Origin: Paraphysomonas bandaiensis
Taxonomy: Eukaryota; Chrysophyceae
Assembly (NCBI GenBank): GCA_965644295.1
Contig: CBFFRP010000608.1
Span: 1-64,000, forward strand
Direction of reading: 5' to 3'
DNA length: 64,000 bases
Shown: one piece after another, positions 13,414 through 19,400 of the stretch
Layout: each line of letters begins with the position of its first letter
Numbering within the stretch: the first letter of the stretch is position 1
Program-made: the position numbers and the translations under genes
The notes under the pieces: model-generated
What the model saw: only the letters and a program-made list of their open reading frames with translations
The model's database searches: none
What the model was told of the DNA's origin: nothing

Positions 13414-16400
13414 CCTAATACGTTTTATATTCCTTTGAATTCTAATTGTCCGAGTTTAGTTCCATCTTCGTTTTTTAGTGGTGTTGATATGGATCATATT
13501 GTTAATGATTTTGATTTTAAATCTTTTGCAGATGCTGTTTTTTTTAAGTCCAGTGCGAGCAGTATTCGTGAGTTTGAAATTATGATTGAGAGATGGTCGG
13601 ATTTTTTATCGGAATACTTCCTTGATTCGCCCTTTGTTTACAGGACTTATGATATCGTAGTGCAGAGATTTATCATTTCAGAAGGTGATCAGGTTATATA
13701 TGGTGCACGGTACTCGTGTGAGGATTTCATACATTCTAATGAAATCATGTCGTCACTCTTGAATGCATCCGCGACACCTTTGACAGTGATGTGTGGAGGT
13801 TACCTGTGGAGAGTGACTAATGGCAAGCTCTGTCTGAATTGTACTTCATCCTTACTTTCGTGTTCTAATAATATTCCGACTAGCAGAAATGCTGTGATTC
13901 CGCCTTTATCCGAATGCAGTGGAACTAGTTCAATAAAGTATGGAATTGTAATGCGCATACGGTCCAAGCTCATATTGTCGGAATTAGTTCCATCCATTGC
14001 ATTTTTAGGCCACGATGCGACAAATTATAGCATTTCAGTATACGCTAATGTCAGTACGACAGGCTATGGTAGTAGTATCTATTGTATGGCTATCGAATCA
14101 AACGAAATCCCTGTTTCGGTTGCCGAACTTAAATCTAAAGGTTTCGTATACACAACACCACGTGGAAGTAATTACGAAGTAGGCTACAGTGAAATCACAA
14201 TAGAATTGACTGATGTAGATGCTGCATCCGTGTACGATGTGTACTGCTATTCTGAAGATTCATTCGGTTACGGAATGTCATACGAGGATATGTTAGCGAC
14301 TGTACTCTACGATATTAAAACACCTTGTTGTGTCGAAGTCAGCCTCATCAATATTCCATCTGTGGTGCTTGGAAATCCGAGTGATTACTCTTCCAACACC
14401 GATTTCAGGTTTATATTTTCAATTGGTTCTAGAGTCACTGGTACATCCACTGTGAATGTTGTTCCTATTCTGGTTAAAGCAGAGGAGTTGAACGATACGC
14501 GAGGATCTTTGAGTTCATCAAATGCAAATACTCAGGAGACTGCCCCTGGCAATGTGTATGTCAGCCCACCGAATATTACATTTTCGTCGTCGTCAATATC
14601 AACTGAAGGCTCTTTTATCATTACAGCGACTGGAGGTGCAGCTGGTACTTATTATCTATCACTAAATATTCAAGAAAGCGGCTCTAGTCGTTTCAAAACG
14701 TCCTCAAGTCTCAGTGTAATAGAAATACGAAGTACTGTTCCTGTTCCTGCTCCTCCGCAGCTCAAGTCTTGCGTTTTTTTGAGCAGTGGGAAGGGAGCCG
14801 TAGTTTATTTTTCCGACCCTGTGGACCTTGACAAAGCCTCCTCTCGTGCCGGATCTGACAAATGGATATGTAGTGTGTTTTTCACCTTTCCTTCTTCTAA
14901 TAGCACTCAATGTATTTTTTCGAATGATTCTTCTGTTCTTATCACTTTTTCATCGATGACCACCGCTGTACCGACGGATACTATCAGCCTTATTGGCGGT
15001 GTCATTTATGCAACTTGTTTGGATAAGATAAATTGTGACTACTATGAACCAGCAGGGATGTCTACGGTTATTATGCAAGCACCAGCGCAACCTGTCAAGC
15101 CATCTCCAAGTTTGTCCTTGCCGTCATCTATCGGATCTTGCGACGACCTTGTGGTTGACGCCACGCTGTCCACTGGGCACCTTGGCCGGGAATGGAGAAA
15201 ATTGCACTGGAGAATATCAGCATCTCGTGAGTCGGATTTATCCGACATCTTATCAACTCTGCAGTTATATCAAAGAACATCTGTTCCCATCATTATTTCA
15301 TCGGAAATGCTTCTCACTGCTGCCCTCAGCAAATCAACTGTTTACGAGAAAATCGTTTTCTCGCTTAGTTTAGGACTAGAAAACTATCTACAGCAACTTC
15401 CTCCTGAAAGTGTGATGTATATTTCAAAGAATGTTACATTCGATATGTCGTTGTATGCCCCGACTGCTAGAATAGTTGGCGCAGATTATCGCACTGTTTC
15501 ATCGAAGTCATCGTTTTCATTGATGGTGAATGGGTCGTCATCAACATGTACAGAGGCATCTGCGCCTACGTATTCGTGGAAAGTTTACAGTTCTAGTGGA
15601 GTATTAATGCGTGCAGTCAAGCTCATTTCAAAAAACCCCAAGATAATTACAGTAGGTGCTTTTTCGCTACCTTCTGGGCACGAGTACCACTTTTATGCCA
15701 CCGTCTCTAATTCTGCTGGATCGTCTTTCGCCAGTGCAATCGTCTATGTTAAACCTGGAAGTGTTATTGCAACGATATCTGGTGGAGATACACGGTTAGT
15801 GTCTGCACATAAACCCATAGTATTGGACGCATCGGGCAGTATTGACGAAGACGTCAATCCAGTCGGTGGAAGTGCCTCTTCCCTCAGGTTTATGTGGGGA
15901 TGTGTATCTCTGGCGTTTAGCAATTATGGAGTTGCATGTGGGCTCAATCTTACGGCATCATGTCATACTTCAGTGTGCACTATTCCCGATAGTATACTTA
16001 CTCCAGGGGCGAAACTACAGGTATCCGTTAAGGCAACAGCGGCAGATGGACGATATGGTACAGCTGTTGTTGTCATAGAAGTTTCTCCAATAATAAGTTC
16101 GATATCGTCAAGTATAAGCTTTTCAGGTAAACTCAATACCTTCAATGCTCACGATAAACTTTCTATTACTGGTTACATTGATACCAACGTATCAGTGGTT
16201 GCCACGTGGTCTCTCGGCGAAATGTTTGCGTTGTCTCTAGATCACCCCGGACTAGCCCTGACTCCCTTGGAAAGGCTGTTCACATACAAAGCACCTTTTA
16301 GCAATGACCGAATTAATAATGTTCTCAGAGTATCATTTCCATTCAAAGCCGCTGAAAGTTATTTTTCGGAAGAGAAAACATACGTTTTTCGGCTGACTGT

Positions 16401-19400
16401 CCAACAATTGGACGGCAGACGTGCTGCGTTTTCTGAACTCACTCTGCATTCCAATGGACCTCCAACTTCGGGGTCCTTTGTGGTCAGCCCCTCTGAAGGC
16501 TATGCGTACCAAACAGTCTTCGAGTTCGTCTCGTCTGGATGGGTTGACGAAGTCAATGACTATCCTCTGCGCTATACCTACCGTTACAGGTATCGGGCAT
16601 CGTCTGGATCTATATACAATGTGCTAAGATCCAACTCGGAGTCATCATTTCTCTACTCATCTCTGCCAGAAGGCAAGTCAGCCGGGTATCATGTGATAGA
16701 TTGTGTAGCAGTTATAAAAGATATACATGACGCGACGAGCTCAGCAAACGTATCCGTTGTGTCACGTGCAACACCAAATGCCAATGCTGATGAAATCGCT
16801 CAGCATATGGTAGAGTCACTAGAAGGGCTTGTGAGATCTTATGATCCTGACGGAGTAATTAGTGTGGTCAACAGTGTGGGAAACCTAGTTAATTCCGTCA
16901 ACTGTTCTGGGTTTGATTCGCTGTTTTGTTCCTCAGAGTATAATCGGCATGCATGTGATTCCTCGCCGTTTACTTGTGGGAAATGTTTAGTCGGTTACGA
17001 CGGTGCAGTGGGACCAGACAACTCGCTTTGTATATTTCGAGCTGCTACTCTAAGAGCTCTTCCAGGGGAGTATTGTGAAAACACTACATTATGTGTACAT
17101 GGCTACTGTAACTTTACCAGTAATACCTGTCGTACCTTCTCAAAGCGTTGTCAGACTTCTGTAATAGGTATGGAATGTTCCGGTCATGGTGTATGTGAGT
17201 ACAGAAATGGATATGGGGATATTATTTCAGCTGAGGCGTGTACTATTGACAATACTTTTTGCACTGCTGTTTGCCGATGTGGTGGTGGCTATGGGGGAAA
17301 ATCCTGCAATCTCAATTCTACTCAACTTGGCAATCGTAGTGCCCTAAGGAACAAGTTATGTGAGAATCTTCTAAATGCATCTGCACTTCTTGAAAGTTCA
17401 GCAGATACCCTATCTTCTTTAGTCGCCCCTCTGTATCTAAGTTTTCAACCAGACGAAATTGATGCAAATTCAACAGGGTTTTCTACATGTGGTAGCGCGC
17501 TTCTAGTTATAATGGAATTAATTTCTGATGGCTATATAACTGACTTGCCAATTTCGTATGGCATTGCTGCCGCAGAAATTGTTTCTGCTTTTGCCATAAG
17601 TTCTGACATTTCTGGCTTATATGATCACGTCACACACTCTGTTTATGCATTGTCTCTGGGTATAGAAAACACAATGGTCCCTGGTGAGTCTGCCATCAAC
17701 ATATCAACCCCCTCTTTTCGCGTGTCTTATTTGTTTACCTATTCAAGTGACTTAAATGAGGCCATTCTCCAGGTGCCACCCACAGAGGCGGAGTTACAAT
17801 TTAATATTTCACTTCCCAAGTTGATTCTGTCGCCTGGTGGACTCGGAGTGTGTGGCTCTGATTCCGAGTCTGAGTACAACCAGTTTTCTGTGTTGCAGTG
17901 GAGCGCTGAGGGCTCACCTTACTACAATGCCACTGACCTTGCGTCTAATTTATTCCGGTTTACCAGTCGCACAAGTTCCAGCCACCAACAAACTGTCAGC
18001 CCATTGAACTATTCATTTATTACGTACTTCAATGAGCCCCAAAATTTTATTGACTCTGTTCCTGTTTGTGCCTTGTTGAAGGTGGAAGATGACACAAAAA
18101 GTGATAGCCCAGCCTCGTATGATGAATGCAACTGCAATGTTACCTCATATTCCTCTTATAATGTAACCTTCAGCTGTTTCGACGTGTCTCAGTTGTGCGG
18201 TGGTGGTCGCACTCTCAGTGGCTTAATGCTTGACATTAGATCCTTGAGTGATAAGATGGGAAACAGGAAGTTGCAGTCTGGTGATGATGACTCCGACGAT
18301 GACAGCGTAACAATGACCCAGTTTGGTGGGCTCGTAAAGGCCATCGTAGTTGATGATTTCGTTCCTGTTATCACGTCCAGTCACTCTCCAGATGACTACA
18401 AGCAAGCAACTGCTGGAGTTTCATTTGTTGCGGCTTTACTCTGTGCTTTGGGATTTGGGTACGTATACTTTTGCTATTGGGATATACACGACAGGAATGT
18501 GTACAGATATATTCGGCACAGCGAGAAGCGTTACAAACGAAAGAATTCATGGAAGCTACGTAGAGATAATACCAGCGGCATAGAGGGTGCTCTACTTCGA
18601 AACAAGGCCCTAGAGCGACAGCACCACAGCTCGTTTAACAAAAGCCAATTCATACACACACCAAAAGATAATTCTGTTGATGAGCTTGTTGGAAAGTTTC
18701 TAACTGTCGTGATGTCCGCTTCTGGTCTTATTACTCAGAAGAAGAGATTGATTCGCTTTTGGAATGCATTACTGCGCCACCACATTATACTTCGACCGTT
18801 TATGTTTCCTTCTACGTACTGCCCTAGGTCATTGCGGTATCTGAATTTCTACACGGAAATACTTGTTCTGCTTTTTGTAGACAGTCTAATTTACGGTTTT
18901 TTGTTTCCTGATAGGGAGATGTGTAGGCAGTATGACAACACTGGCATGGCGACATGTCAAGCGCAAGAGTCCGCAATGCCTGGACTGGACTCTCAGTGTG
19001 TGTGGGAACCTTCGGACCCGCTTACCAATGGTACCACAGCGGAGTACATTGGTACATGTGAGCCCCGACCGCCCCCTCAGTCACTCATATTTTACATTGT
19101 TGTATCTGTTCTAATAAATTGCATTGCCATTATTCCGAAAGCTCTCAGTTTATCGCTGCTGAATAATGTCTGTGCATGCTGCCCCGACTTCTCTGGATCG
19201 TGGCTACCCGAGTGGGTTATCAATATTTTTGAGTACCCGGAAGAACCGGAACTTCTCGGTACAGTCCGCATGTCCAGCCTTGGTGAAAGCCTAGTAAAAG
19301 TAGGAACCATTCAGAATACACCTAAGGATGGTTTAATCGAGAAGTTATCAGGTTTAGCAGATCTGATTGGCACTTACAGATATTGTGACTTGGCATCGTG

